64,000 nucleotides of DNA, from NCBI GenBank assembly GCA_036652795.1, contig JAVVVD010000001.1:186001-250000 (forward strand), in the 5' to 3' direction. Positions 26,467-33,194 of this stretch are shown here, one piece after another. The DNA comes from JAVVVD01 sp036652795. GTDB taxonomy: Bacteria; Bacillota; Clostridia; Christensenellales; CAG-138. A program made the translations under genes and the position numbers. The notes beneath the pieces were generated by a model. The model worked only from the letters and a program-made list of their open reading frames with translations. It was not told the DNA's origin and made no database searches. Position 1 is the stretch's first letter. Each line of letters opens with the position of its first letter.

Positions 26467-26483
26467 AATATATGGGGGTCAAA

Positions 26484-27482
26484 ATGGTTAATGATAGTCG
26501 TAGTCGTAAATGGCAAATAACTATTAATAATCCATGTGATAAAGGTTTTAGTCATAATAGTATAAAAGATATACTTACTACTTTTAAGTCGTTATTGTAT
26601 TGGTGTATGTGTGATGAAATAGGAACTACTTTTCATACTCATGTGTTTATAGCCTTGGGTGGTGCTGTGCGATTTTCTACATTGCAAAATAAATTTGATG
26701 GTGCGCATTTTGAAATGGCATATGGTACGTGTCAACAAAATCGCGATTATATATGTAAATCAGGCAAATGGGAAAAAGATCGCAAAAAAGAAACTAACCT
26801 TACTGATACTTTCGAAGAATTTGGCGTATTACCTGTTGAGCGTCAAGGTCAGCGAAACGATATAATTGATTTATACGATATGATTAAATCTGGTTGTAGT
26901 AATTATGAAATCCTTGAAACTAATGCAACTTATATGCTTAATCTTGATAAGGTTGAGCGTACACGTCAAATTATACGTGATGATAAGTATTGCAAGGTAT
27001 TTCGTCATTTGGAAGTCACTTATATATTTGGTAATGCTGGTTCAGGGAAAACACGTAGTGTAATGGATCAATATGGTTATGAAAATGTATATCGTGTTAC
27101 CGATTACGATCATCCGTTTGATAGTTATAATGGTCAAGATGTAATCGTTTTTGAGGAATTTCGTAGTAGCATTAAAATTAGCGATATGCTTAACTATCTT
27201 GATGGCTATCCGCTTGAATTGCCTTGTCGCTATGCTAATAAGGTGGCATGTTTTACAAAATGCTATATTATTACCAATATTCCGCTTGAACATCAATATG
27301 AGAGTGTACAACAAGATTATAATGAATCGTGGCTTGCTTTTCTTCGCCGTATACATTTCGTGCATGAATATGGTGTATTTGGTCTTGTTGTATACAAAAG
27401 CATAAGCGATTACATGCTTAGATTTGAATCGCCTGAGCAACTTGATATGTCATTGGTTAAGGTTGGTGATATAAATGTTTGA
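26484..27482 (+). CDS. rep: CRESS-type replication initiator: HUH endonuclease + SF3 helicase
   Basis: This 332-residue Rep has all main motifs in order. HUH domain: motif I WQITINNP (10-17), motif II FHTHVFIA with His51/His53, and motif III DYICK with catalytic Tyr89 and Lys92. SF3 helicase: Walker A GNAGSGKT (183-190), Walker B VIVFEEF (220-226) and motif C IITN (Asn265). It should nick the origin at TAGTATTAC and unwind DNA for rolling-circle replication. The ATG at 26484 follows GGGGGT. The stop overlaps the next gene by 8 bases. Related Reps occur in Firmicute pCRESS plasmids. Its presence in a filamentous phage genome is the odd point. Confidence 0.92.
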   Translation: MVNDSRSRKWQITINNPCDKGFSHNSIKDILTTFKSLLYWCMCDEIGTTFHTHVFIALGGAVRFSTLQNKFDGAHFEMAYGTCQQNRDYICKSGKWEKDRKKETNLTDTFEEFGVLPVERQGQRNDIIDLYDMIKSGCSNYEILETNATYMLNLDKVERTRQIIRDDKYCKVFRHLEVTYIFGNAGSGKTRSVMDQYGYENVYRVTDYDHPFDSYNGQDVIVFEEFRSSIKISDMLNYLDGYPLELPCRYANKVACFTKCYIITNIPLEHQYESVQQDYNESWLAFLRRIHFVHEYGVFGLVVYKSISDYMLRFESPEQLDMSLVKVGDINV

Positions 27483-27870
27483 TGTTAGATTAAAATACTA
27501 TTTATCATTAATTGTAATATGTTTTACTTTATGCTGTTGCTGGTCAGTGTCGTATGCTAACCAAGGTATTACATCTGATTTAATAACACCTACTGATACG
27601 CCCACTGTTACGCCCACTGTTACGCCCACTGTTACACCCACTGTTACACCTACTGATACACCCACTGGTACACCCACTGGTACACCTACTGATATTAGTC
27701 TATTACCAGTTGTCCAAACTCCTGTTATACCTATTAGTACATCTTCAGATATAGATTATACATCTTATCTTGATAATCTTTTATCGTATTCTGATGCAAT
27801 ACTATGTGTGTTAATTGCTTTTGGTGTTGTGCTGTTGATATCAATATTTTCAGTGAGGTGGTTTTTCTGA
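27475..27870 (+). CDS. Putative virion or surface protein with TPTV repeats
   Basis: This 131-residue protein has an N-terminal signal or membrane segment (YYLSLIVICFTLCCCWSVSYA), a Thr/Pro repeat region (residues about 38-73) and a C-terminal membrane segment (AILCVLIAFGVVLLISIF). The repeat is coded by nine 12-bp units at 27586-27693. Position between rep and the coat genes corresponds to minor-coat genes VII/IX of M13, but it is much longer. It may be exposed at a virion tip. The start overlaps rep and the stop overlaps the next start (ATGA), so it is translationally coupled. Confidence 0.65.
   Translation: MFDVRLKYYLSLIVICFTLCCCWSVSYANQGITSDLITPTDTPTVTPTVTPTVTPTVTPTDTPTGTPTGTPTDISLLPVVQTPVIPISTSSDIDYTSYLDNLLSYSDAILCVLIAFGVVLLISIFSVRWFF
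27586..27693 (+). repeat. Nine-unit 12-bp tandem repeat within a phage gene
   Basis: Units are variants of ACGCCCACTGTT, ACACCTACTGAT and ACACCCACTGGT, coding Thr-Pro-Thr-Val/Asp/Gly. The number of copies could change by slippage without breaking the frame. Confidence 0.9.
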
Positions 27871-27971
27871 TGTTTGCTATATTTGTTCCTGCTCTTACAC
27901 TGTTTCTTAGCATTTTTTCTGTACTGTTTATAATAACTTTTTGTATACGATTTTTTTCCTCACTTGTTTAA
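27870..27971 (+). CDS. 33-residue hydrophobic protein, pVII/pIX-like
   Basis: The frame encodes MFAIFVPALTLFLSIF followed by further hydrophobic residues and a short basic/polar end (CIRFFSSLV). GAGGTGG at 27854-27860 precedes the ATG, which overlaps the previous stop as ATGA. M13 pVII and pIX, the proteins at the virion end that leaves first, are 33 and 32 residues, so size, hydrophobicity and place directly before the major coat gene agree. Homology itself is not tested. Confidence 0.6.
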   Translation: MFAIFVPALTLFLSIFSVLFIITFCIRFFSSLV

Positions 27972-28030
27972 TCTTGGATTAGAACGGACGGCCGCCGTTT
28001 TAATAAATAAAATAATAGGAGATTTTTAAC

Positions 28031-28282
28031 ATGACTATTAAAGCTAAGCGTATTCTTTCTGTTGTATGTGTACTTGTTGTGTCTTTTGCATTTGCTGCCG
28101 TTGCGTTCGCTGCTGAGGGCGATGCAGCAACATCTACGCAAGCTATGACTACTGCTTTTACAACAATCAAGTCTGATCTCATGTCTGCTGTTGGTGTAAT
28201 TGCTCCTATTGCTATTGGTATATTTGGTGTTTTTCTGCTTTGGAAGTATGGCAAAAAAATATTCAAAACAATTGCTAACTGA
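28031..28282 (+). CDS. Inovirus major coat protein (pVIII-like)
   Basis: This is an 83-residue precursor. The signal peptide (basic MTIKAKR, hydrophobic core, AVAFA at residues 23-27) is predicted to be cut before AEGDAATS, leaving 56 residues. The mature protein has an amphipathic acidic start, a central membrane segment (VIAPIAIGIFGVFLLW) and a basic C-terminal tail (KYGKKIFKTIAN), exactly the pVIII layout. Its first four residues AEGD equal those of mature M13 pVIII. AGGAG lies before the ATG and a strong terminator directly follows, as after gene VIII in M13. Confidence 0.9.
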   Translation: MTIKAKRILSVVCVLVVSFAFAAVAFAAEGDAATSTQAMTTAFTTIKSDLMSAVGVIAPIAIGIFGVFLLWKYGKKIFKTIAN

Positions 28283-28288
28283 TCTTGT

Positions 28289-28325
28289 GGGCTGCCGCCT
28301 TTTTGGCGGTAGCCCAAGTTTTTGT
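28289..28325 (+). terminator. Terminator after the major coat gene
   Basis: GGGCTGCCGCC (28289-28299), loop TTTTT, GGCGGTAGCCC (28305-28315), then AAGTTTTT. It would raise coat mRNA relative to the downstream minor genes. Confidence 0.9.
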
Positions 28326-28334
28326 GAGGTATTT

Positions 28335-29852
28335 ATGAAAATCACAATCAAAAAAATTGCATGCATTGTTCTTGTGTTTTTCTTTTTCTTTGTATATACG
28401 TTGCGTTATGCATCACCTGCTTATGCTATTGCGCTCCCTTGGCCATCTGTACTATTTAATTTATTTTTCAATTTGGGTGTTAATACTGCTAGTGGTAGAT
28501 ATGATCATGATTTGATTAATATGGAAAACTGGTTTCATGATTTTAAAGATTTTGCATATTCTGATAAATCTTTTGATGATATGACTCAGCGTGCTATTGA
28601 TTTATATGGTTCATCATTTGTTACTAAATATGATGCATCCGGTAACCCTTATATAGATGTTGAGTATGGGCAGTGTAAAAATTTGTGGACTATGTTTAAA
28701 TCATGGATAGTACCTAAGATATCAGATGGCACTGTTTCATTGCCGTCTAATATTAATTACAACGTTGATGGTATGCCGCTTAATAATGCTATACGTATCA
28801 AATCATTTGGGTCATTTTCTGGTCGATATCTATCATGTGATGTAGATTATCGATTATATAGACTTAATGTATGTAATATTAATAATAAGAATAAGTCTAT
28901 TGATGCAATTATGGCAATTAAAGTTGATAAAAACATACAATTTACAGCTGATGCTATTGCTAAACCTGATACAAATCCATCTATACCTGGTAAGCCTGTA
29001 ATGTTAATGGTATATGATAGTGATTTTCATCGTAATTTTACCAACGGTACTATTAATATCAATAATATTGATAATTACTTTACTACATCAGGTTTTGCGA
29101 TTGCACAGGATATGGGATTATTGATTTATGGTGGCGCTGATTACTGTAGTTATAATCAATATAAGGCTTATGGTAGATCTACACAAACTATTGATATATT
29201 ACGTAATGCACGTTTAAATAGTAATTTTAACGGTATAGAATTTACTAATATTATAAATGAATTAGTATGTAGTTTACAACAATATGTATTTTATCCTATT
29301 ACTGTTGCGACATCCCCAATATCTATACCTTATGATACTGAGGGCGTTGAGGATGTTATAGGGTCTTGGGGTAATGCTATTGGTGCTGGTGATATTGGTA
29401 ATGATGTAGTGATATCATTGCCGTTGCCTGCTACTGATGCTGATGTATATACATCATTATTGGCTGGTATTGATGCATTAACTGCATCTAATGCTCAGCA
29501 AGCACGTCTTATAGCATTGTTGCAGCAAGCTATTATTGATGCTCAAACAGCTGCTAAAGTTGGTGCTAGTGATATTGACATTGATATTGATGATGTTAAG
29601 CTGTCAACTGCTATCATGACACGTTTTCCTTTTTGTATACCTTTTGATCTATACAATGCTTTTGCCGCATTTAGTGGTCTACCACGTAAAGCTCCTAAAT
29701 GGAGCTTACCATGGTCTGTAAATGGTGTTAATACTTCTATTGATATAGATTTATCTTATTTTGATAAACTTGCTACTGTTGTTCGATGGGGCGTATTAAT
29801 TTCATTTAATATTGGCTTGATATTAATTACTCGGAGGTTAATCAAAGCATGA
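28335..29852 (+). CDS. Putative adsorption/tip protein (pIII-like)
   Basis: This 505-residue protein has a signal peptide (about residues 1-32, ending SPAYA), a long extracellular part rich in Asn, Asp and Tyr, a helical stretch near residues 385-415 (ASNAQQARLIALLQQAIIDAQ) and a single C-terminal membrane anchor (VVRWGVLISFNIGLILI) with basic tail RRLIKA. That topology and place after the major coat protein are those of inovirus pIII, which binds the host receptor and caps the virion. The N-terminal region is expected to set host range. The ATG at 28335 follows GAGGT. Its end overlaps the next start (ATGA). Confidence 0.75.
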   Translation: MKITIKKIACIVLVFFFFFVYTLRYASPAYAIALPWPSVLFNLFFNLGVNTASGRYDHDLINMENWFHDFKDFAYSDKSFDDMTQRAIDLYGSSFVTKYDASGNPYIDVEYGQCKNLWTMFKSWIVPKISDGTVSLPSNINYNVDGMPLNNAIRIKSFGSFSGRYLSCDVDYRLYRLNVCNINNKNKSIDAIMAIKVDKNIQFTADAIAKPDTNPSIPGKPVMLMVYDSDFHRNFTNGTININNIDNYFTTSGFAIAQDMGLLIYGGADYCSYNQYKAYGRSTQTIDILRNARLNSNFNGIEFTNIINELVCSLQQYVFYPITVATSPISIPYDTEGVEDVIGSWGNAIGAGDIGNDVVISLPLPATDADVYTSLLAGIDALTASNAQQARLIALLQQAIIDAQTAAKVGASDIDIDIDDVKLSTAIMTRFPFCIPFDLYNAFAAFSGLPRKAPKWSLPWSVNGVNTSIDIDLSYFDKLATVVRWGVLISFNIGLILITRRLIKA

Positions 29853-30115
29853 TTATGTTATTAGCTGTTGATTTGGGAGGTTTTTTTAATACTATTTGGA
29901 GTTCTATAAAGAGTGCTCTTATAAGTGTTGTTAATTTACTACCTGGTTCTCCTTTTCAGGCTATTAGTAATGCTCCTGTATCAGAATTTCTAGGTTCGCT
30001 TAATTGGATTTTTCCGGTAAGCGAAGTCATTGCGGAACTTCAACTTTGGACTGTGTGTATTGGTTTATTTTATGTTTATATGGCTATATTGCGTTGGGTT
30101 AAAGCTATTGAGTAA
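29849..30115 (+). CDS. Small membrane protein, pVI-like
   Basis: This 88-residue protein has a hydrophobic N-terminal part, an amphipathic middle and a C-terminal membrane segment (LWTVCIGLFYVYMAILRW). In M13 the gene after III is VI, a hydrophobic virion-end protein of 112 residues. Order, size and overlap with the pIII-like gene support the same role. Confidence 0.65.
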   Translation: MIMLLAVDLGGFFNTIWSSIKSALISVVNLLPGSPFQAISNAPVSEFLGSLNWIFPVSEVIAELQLWTVCIGLFYVYMAILRWVKAIE

Positions 30116-30151
30116 TTATTTAATATATTGTGATGTTTGAGGTTTTCTAAT

Positions 30152-30748
30152 ATGATATATTTGTATAGTGGTACTCCAGGTAGTGGAAAAAGTTTACATG
30201 CTACTAAAAAAATTATACAATATTTACGGCTTGGCAGGAGAGTAATTGCAAATTACCCATTGAATTTAACTGCTTTCCATCTTGGCATTAAAGAACGTAA
30301 ATTTTTATATAAAGATAATACTGATATAACTCCTGATCTGCTTATAGCTTATTCTCATAAATATTTAAAGCCAGGTCTAGAGGGGCAGTGTGTTTTGGTT
30401 TTGGACGAATGTGCAATTATGTTTAATTGTCGCGATATTAACCGAAATGATCGTGCAAAATGGATTACGTTTTTTCAGCAACATAGAAAATTGGGATATA
30501 ATGTTATTTTGATATGTCAATTTGATAGAATGTTAGATCGTCAAATACGCTGCTTTATTGAATATGAAATTGTTCATAGAAAATTAAATAGTGCTGGTAC
30601 GGTAGGTTTATTGTTGTCATTGTTTGGCATAAAATTATTTATGGCTATTGAAAAATGGTATGGCGTGAAAATGCTTACAGGACGCGAAACTTTTACTGTG
30701 AGTAAAAAAATATGTAATGCGTACAATAGTTATTCGTTATTTCAATGA
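30152..30748 (+). CDS. Zot/pI-like assembly ATPase
   Basis: This 198-residue protein has Walker A GTPGSGKS at residues 7-14, Walker B VLVLDECAIMF and the Zot-family segment FFQQHRKLGYNVILICQF. pI/Zot proteins drive virion assembly and extrusion at the inner membrane and are the best marker gene of inoviruses. It is short: the large periplasmic domain of Gram-negative homologues is missing, and only a weak hydrophobic stretch (TVGLLLSLFGIKLFMAI) could touch the membrane. That suits a host without an outer membrane. The ATG at 30152 follows GAGG. A TTG 15 bases upstream is less likely. Confidence 0.88.
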   Translation: MIYLYSGTPGSGKSLHATKKIIQYLRLGRRVIANYPLNLTAFHLGIKERKFLYKDNTDITPDLLIAYSHKYLKPGLEGQCVLVLDECAIMFNCRDINRNDRAKWITFFQQHRKLGYNVILICQFDRMLDRQIRCFIEYEIVHRKLNSAGTVGLLLSLFGIKLFMAIEKWYGVKMLTGRETFTVSKKICNAYNSYSLFQ

Positions 30749-30754
30749 TAATGT

Positions 30755-30800
30755 GCAGACGGGGTTTAGGGGGTCTCCGTCTGCGCATTCATTATTTTTT
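30755..30800 (+). terminator. Terminator between the pI-like and DUF2726 genes
   Basis: GCAGACGG (30755-30762) pairs with CCGTCTGC (30777-30784), followed by ATTATTTTTTT. It ends the phage gene block. Confidence 0.8.
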
Positions 30801-31355
30801 TATTGCTTCTTTTATTGCTTCTTTTATTTGTCTTTCAATATCTTCTTTACTGTAGCTGTAGCTTGTATGTATTCTTATGATCGATATTTGGGCTGCATTC
30901 AATGTGTTGTCGACAAAGTTATCACGTTTTTTACGTTCATCATAATTATGGCTTGCATCGTCAAGTTCTATCGCGACTAACGGATTTCCGTCTGTGTCTG
31001 TTATAAGATAATCAACATGTTTGGATTGTATTTTATTCGTGTATTGTATGCGATTTGATTTAGCTGTTGTGTCGATAAAATCCCACAACCTCACCTTGGC
31101 GAAAAGCAAATAATTATCTGGTATGCATATTTGTAGTATTTTATAAAATTCACTTTCTGCTTTTGATAATAATATGCGTTTTACATATGGATAATCGTTA
31201 ATAATCGCATCTTTACACGTTGAACTTTTTATGTTTTTATTTTTTTTAGTTTTAGCTATTATAAATCTTATAAGTAAATCAAATGCCATTAGTGCAATTA
31301 ATATAGCAACTATCGGTTTTATGATATCGATAAAATTTTTCATCATATCATTCAT
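30792..31355 (-). CDS. Membrane-anchored DUF2726 protein (nuclease-like fold)
   Basis: This 187-residue protein has an N-terminal membrane segment (IIKPIVAILIALMAFDLLIRFII), a polar linker and a DUF2726-type domain from about residue 60. Visible are LSKAESEFYKIL, HVDYLITDTDGNPLVAIELDDASH and RDNFVDNTLNAAQISIIRI. The D...ELD pattern is like PD-(D/E)xK nucleases, which DUF2726 is related to. It is the only reverse gene of the provirus and is not needed for an inovirus, so it may be cargo, for example for superinfection exclusion. That role is a guess. Confidence 0.7.
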   Translation of the reverse strand: MNDMMKNFIDIIKPIVAILIALMAFDLLIRFIIAKTKKNKNIKSSTCKDAIINDYPYVKRILLSKAESEFYKILQICIPDNYLLFAKVRLWDFIDTTAKSNRIQYTNKIQSKHVDYLITDTDGNPLVAIELDDASHNYDERKKRDNFVDNTLNAAQISIIRIHTSYSYSKEDIERQIKEAIKEAIKK

Positions 31356-31472
31356 TTAATTCTCCAATTATTTGATAATTATATTTTCTAAATTATTATG
31401 CTATATTATATAGTTTTTATTGAAATAATGCTATATCTAAAAAAACAAATTACTATTTCTTTCATTGGAAAT

Positions 31473-31534
31473 CCCCCCGCGCAGGGGGGCGATGTTTAAA
31501 TCATTGCGGGTCACGTCTTTAGAAAGTGACACGC
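31473..31534 (+). promoter_or_regulatory. Two adjacent strong hairpins before the transposase gene
   Basis: CCCCCC (31473-31478) pairs with GGGGGG (31484-31489) around GCGCA. Then GTCAC (31510-31514) pairs with GTGAC (31526-31530), extended by GCG/CGC. They lie in the 217-base gap between two divergent genes. They could shield the transposase from outside transcription, or be a packaging or second-strand origin signal. Confidence 0.55.
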
Positions 31535-31572
31535 TGATTTTAATATGGGGGGCGTTGAAAGGAGTAATTATT

Positions 31573-32604
31573 ATGAGCTATCGCCATCTTACCTTTGCAG
31601 ATCGTAATAAACTAGAAGCATTAACTAAGGCTGGTCATACTCCTAAGTATATAGCTGCATATCTGTGTTGTCATGTCTCTACAATTTACCGTGAATTGCG
31701 ACGTGGAGCATATGATCACATGAATACAGATTTGATTCTTGTTCGATCTTATAGCGCTGACATAGCTCAACATGATTATGACTATAAGCAGACTAGCAAA
31801 GGTGCTGCATTGAAAATTGGGAATGATTATGGGTTAATGTCATATATAGAGGATATGATATTATCTCAGAAATATAGTCCTGATGCTGTAATTGGTAGGA
31901 TACACCAACAAAGACTGATATTTAATACCGATATATGTACACGTACTTTATATAACTATATTAATTCTGGTTTGTTTTTAAATTTAACCAATAAAGATTT
32001 GCCTATGCGTGGTAAATGTAAAAAATCATATAGACATATACGCTCGGAACAAGTTAAGATGCCCCTTGCATAATCAATTGAGCAGCGTCCAGATGAAGCA
32101 AATTTACGTGATTGGGGTCACTGGGAATTAGATACTGTTGTTGGAAAAGTAGCAAGCAAGTCATGTTTGTTAGTACTTACAGAACGTAGCACACGTCATG
32201 AGATTGTTCGCAAACTACGTAGTAAAACACAGTCCGAAGTGGTACACGCATTAGATCAACTCGAACATATATATAAAGATCGTTTCCCTATTATTTTTAA
32301 GACTATTACATCAGATAATGGAACTGAATTTTTAAATACTGATTGCATCGAACAATCGTGTATTTACAAAAGTGTTGCGCGTACACATTTGTATTACTGC
32401 CATCCATATAGTGCATATGAGCGTGGCAGCAATGAAAACGCAAACAAGCTTATACGGCGTCATATACCTAAGGGAGATGATATATCAAAATATACTATCA
32501 AACAAGTGCAACATATTGAATCGTGGATAAACAATTATCCGCGCAAGATTCTTGGTTATAGAACCAGCGCGGAGGTTTTTGCAGAACATTTAAATTCTAT
32601 ATAA
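31573..32604 (+). pseudogene. IS30-family transposase, interrupted by one in-frame stop
   Basis: The N-terminal part (166 codons) has the IS30 helix-turn-helix regions: YRHLTFADRNKLEALTKAG and AAYLCCHVSTIYRELRRG. A TAA at 32071-32073 breaks the frame, which then continues without shift for 176 codons. That second part holds the DDE core: HWELDTVVG, TSDNGTEF and ERGSNENANKLIRRHIP. All three catalytic residues lie after the stop. AAAGGAG precedes the ATG at 31573. The enzyme would mobilise the provirus by its ends. It is now probably inactive unless the stop is read through or is a sequencing error. Confidence 0.88.
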
Positions 32605-32609
32605 TATTT

Positions 32610-32634
32610 TTCGCATTTGCTATTGCAATTTACA
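32610..32634 (-). repeat. Right terminal inverted repeat
   Basis: The complement begins TGTAAATTGCAATAGC and carries ATGCGAA, matching the left end at 17 of 25 positions. It lies 6 bases after the transposase stop, as in IS30 elements. Confidence 0.7.
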
Positions 32635-32648
32635 GGCGGCTAAGCTAA
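32635..32648 (+). repeat. Right 14-bp direct repeat (target duplication)
   Basis: GGCGGCTAAGCTAA, identical to 25580-25593. Confidence 0.85.
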
Positions 32649-32721
32649 GAGCATAATCCACCTAAAATCACAAGTTTTATTTCCTCTCATCACCACAAAA
32701 AGAGACCTATTTCCGCCAAGG

Positions 32722-32779
32722 GGATAGGTCTTTTTCTATGCTTGAAAATATGCTATAGTCGGATAAAGATTGTTTATAT
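32722..32779 (+). repeat. Terminator-promoter repeat, copy 2
   Basis: Exact inverted copy of 25361-25418. The preceding hairpin AGACCTAT...ATAGGTCTTTTT (about 32703-32735) is also shared, with a few gaps. The promoter part should drive the small membrane protein gene 31 bases downstream. Confidence 0.95.
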
Positions 32780-32810
32780 AAATCGTTTATACAATAGGAG
32801 GGAATTAAAT

Positions 32811-33062
32811 ATGAAAAAAAGTATTTATATTATTGGAAGTGTTGAGATTGTGGTTGGGTCATTGCTATTGTGTATAAGTTCTATTATCAAAGAAACGTTA
32901 CCTATTTTAGGACGGATTGCATATCAAGCGGCAGCGGCTGGGAGTTATAGCCCCAGTGATTACACAACATCATTTTTGTTCGCAAATGTGATTGCTGTGC
33001 TGTTAATGGTTGCAGGGATTGTTCAAATCGTATATCAATATAAAAAACTCCATATTCAATAA
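32811..33062 (+). CDS. Small membrane protein, unknown function
   Basis: This 83-residue protein has two hydrophobic segments (IIGSVEIVVGSLLLCISSII and LFANVIAVLLMVAGIVQIV) joined by a polar loop. TAGGAGG precedes the ATG. It is expressed from repeat copy 2. No family is recognised. Confidence 0.65.
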   Translation: MKKSIYIIGSVEIVVGSLLLCISSIIKETLPILGRIAYQAAAAGSYSPSDYTTSFLFANVIAVLLMVAGIVQIVYQYKKLHIQ

Positions 33063-33194
33063 ATAGATTGACCTCGTCAAATGAGCTTTTTTCTCATATT
33101 ACGAGAGCAACTCCAAGGTTGTAGGGTAGTATTCTCTTTGTCGAAACGGTAGAATATATACAGAAAAACAAATCATCGGATGAGGAGAAAAATA

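Larger units (their letters stand above)
25594..32634 (+). mobile_element. Inovirus-like provirus with CRESS-type replication module and IS30-type ends
   Basis: This 7,041-bp element is visibly AT-rich compared with its surroundings, except for its first 450 bases. Gene order: two small left-arm ORFs, ssDNA-binding-like gene, origin, Rep, small membrane proteins, major coat, pIII-like, pVI-like, Zot/pI-like, then a reverse DUF2726 gene and an IS30 transposase. It is flanked by 14-bp direct repeats. Its imperfect terminal inverted repeats match at 17 of 25 positions. Size, order and membrane topology of the products fit filamentous phages (Inoviridae-like, order Tubulavirales). No secretin (pIV) gene is present, as expected for a single-membrane host. 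Confidence 0.9.

Noticed and set aside
27586..27693. 12-bp tandem repeats considered as a CRISPR-like array or iterons
   Set aside because: Units are contiguous without spacers, stay in frame and code a Thr-Pro stalk. No cas genes are present in the window.
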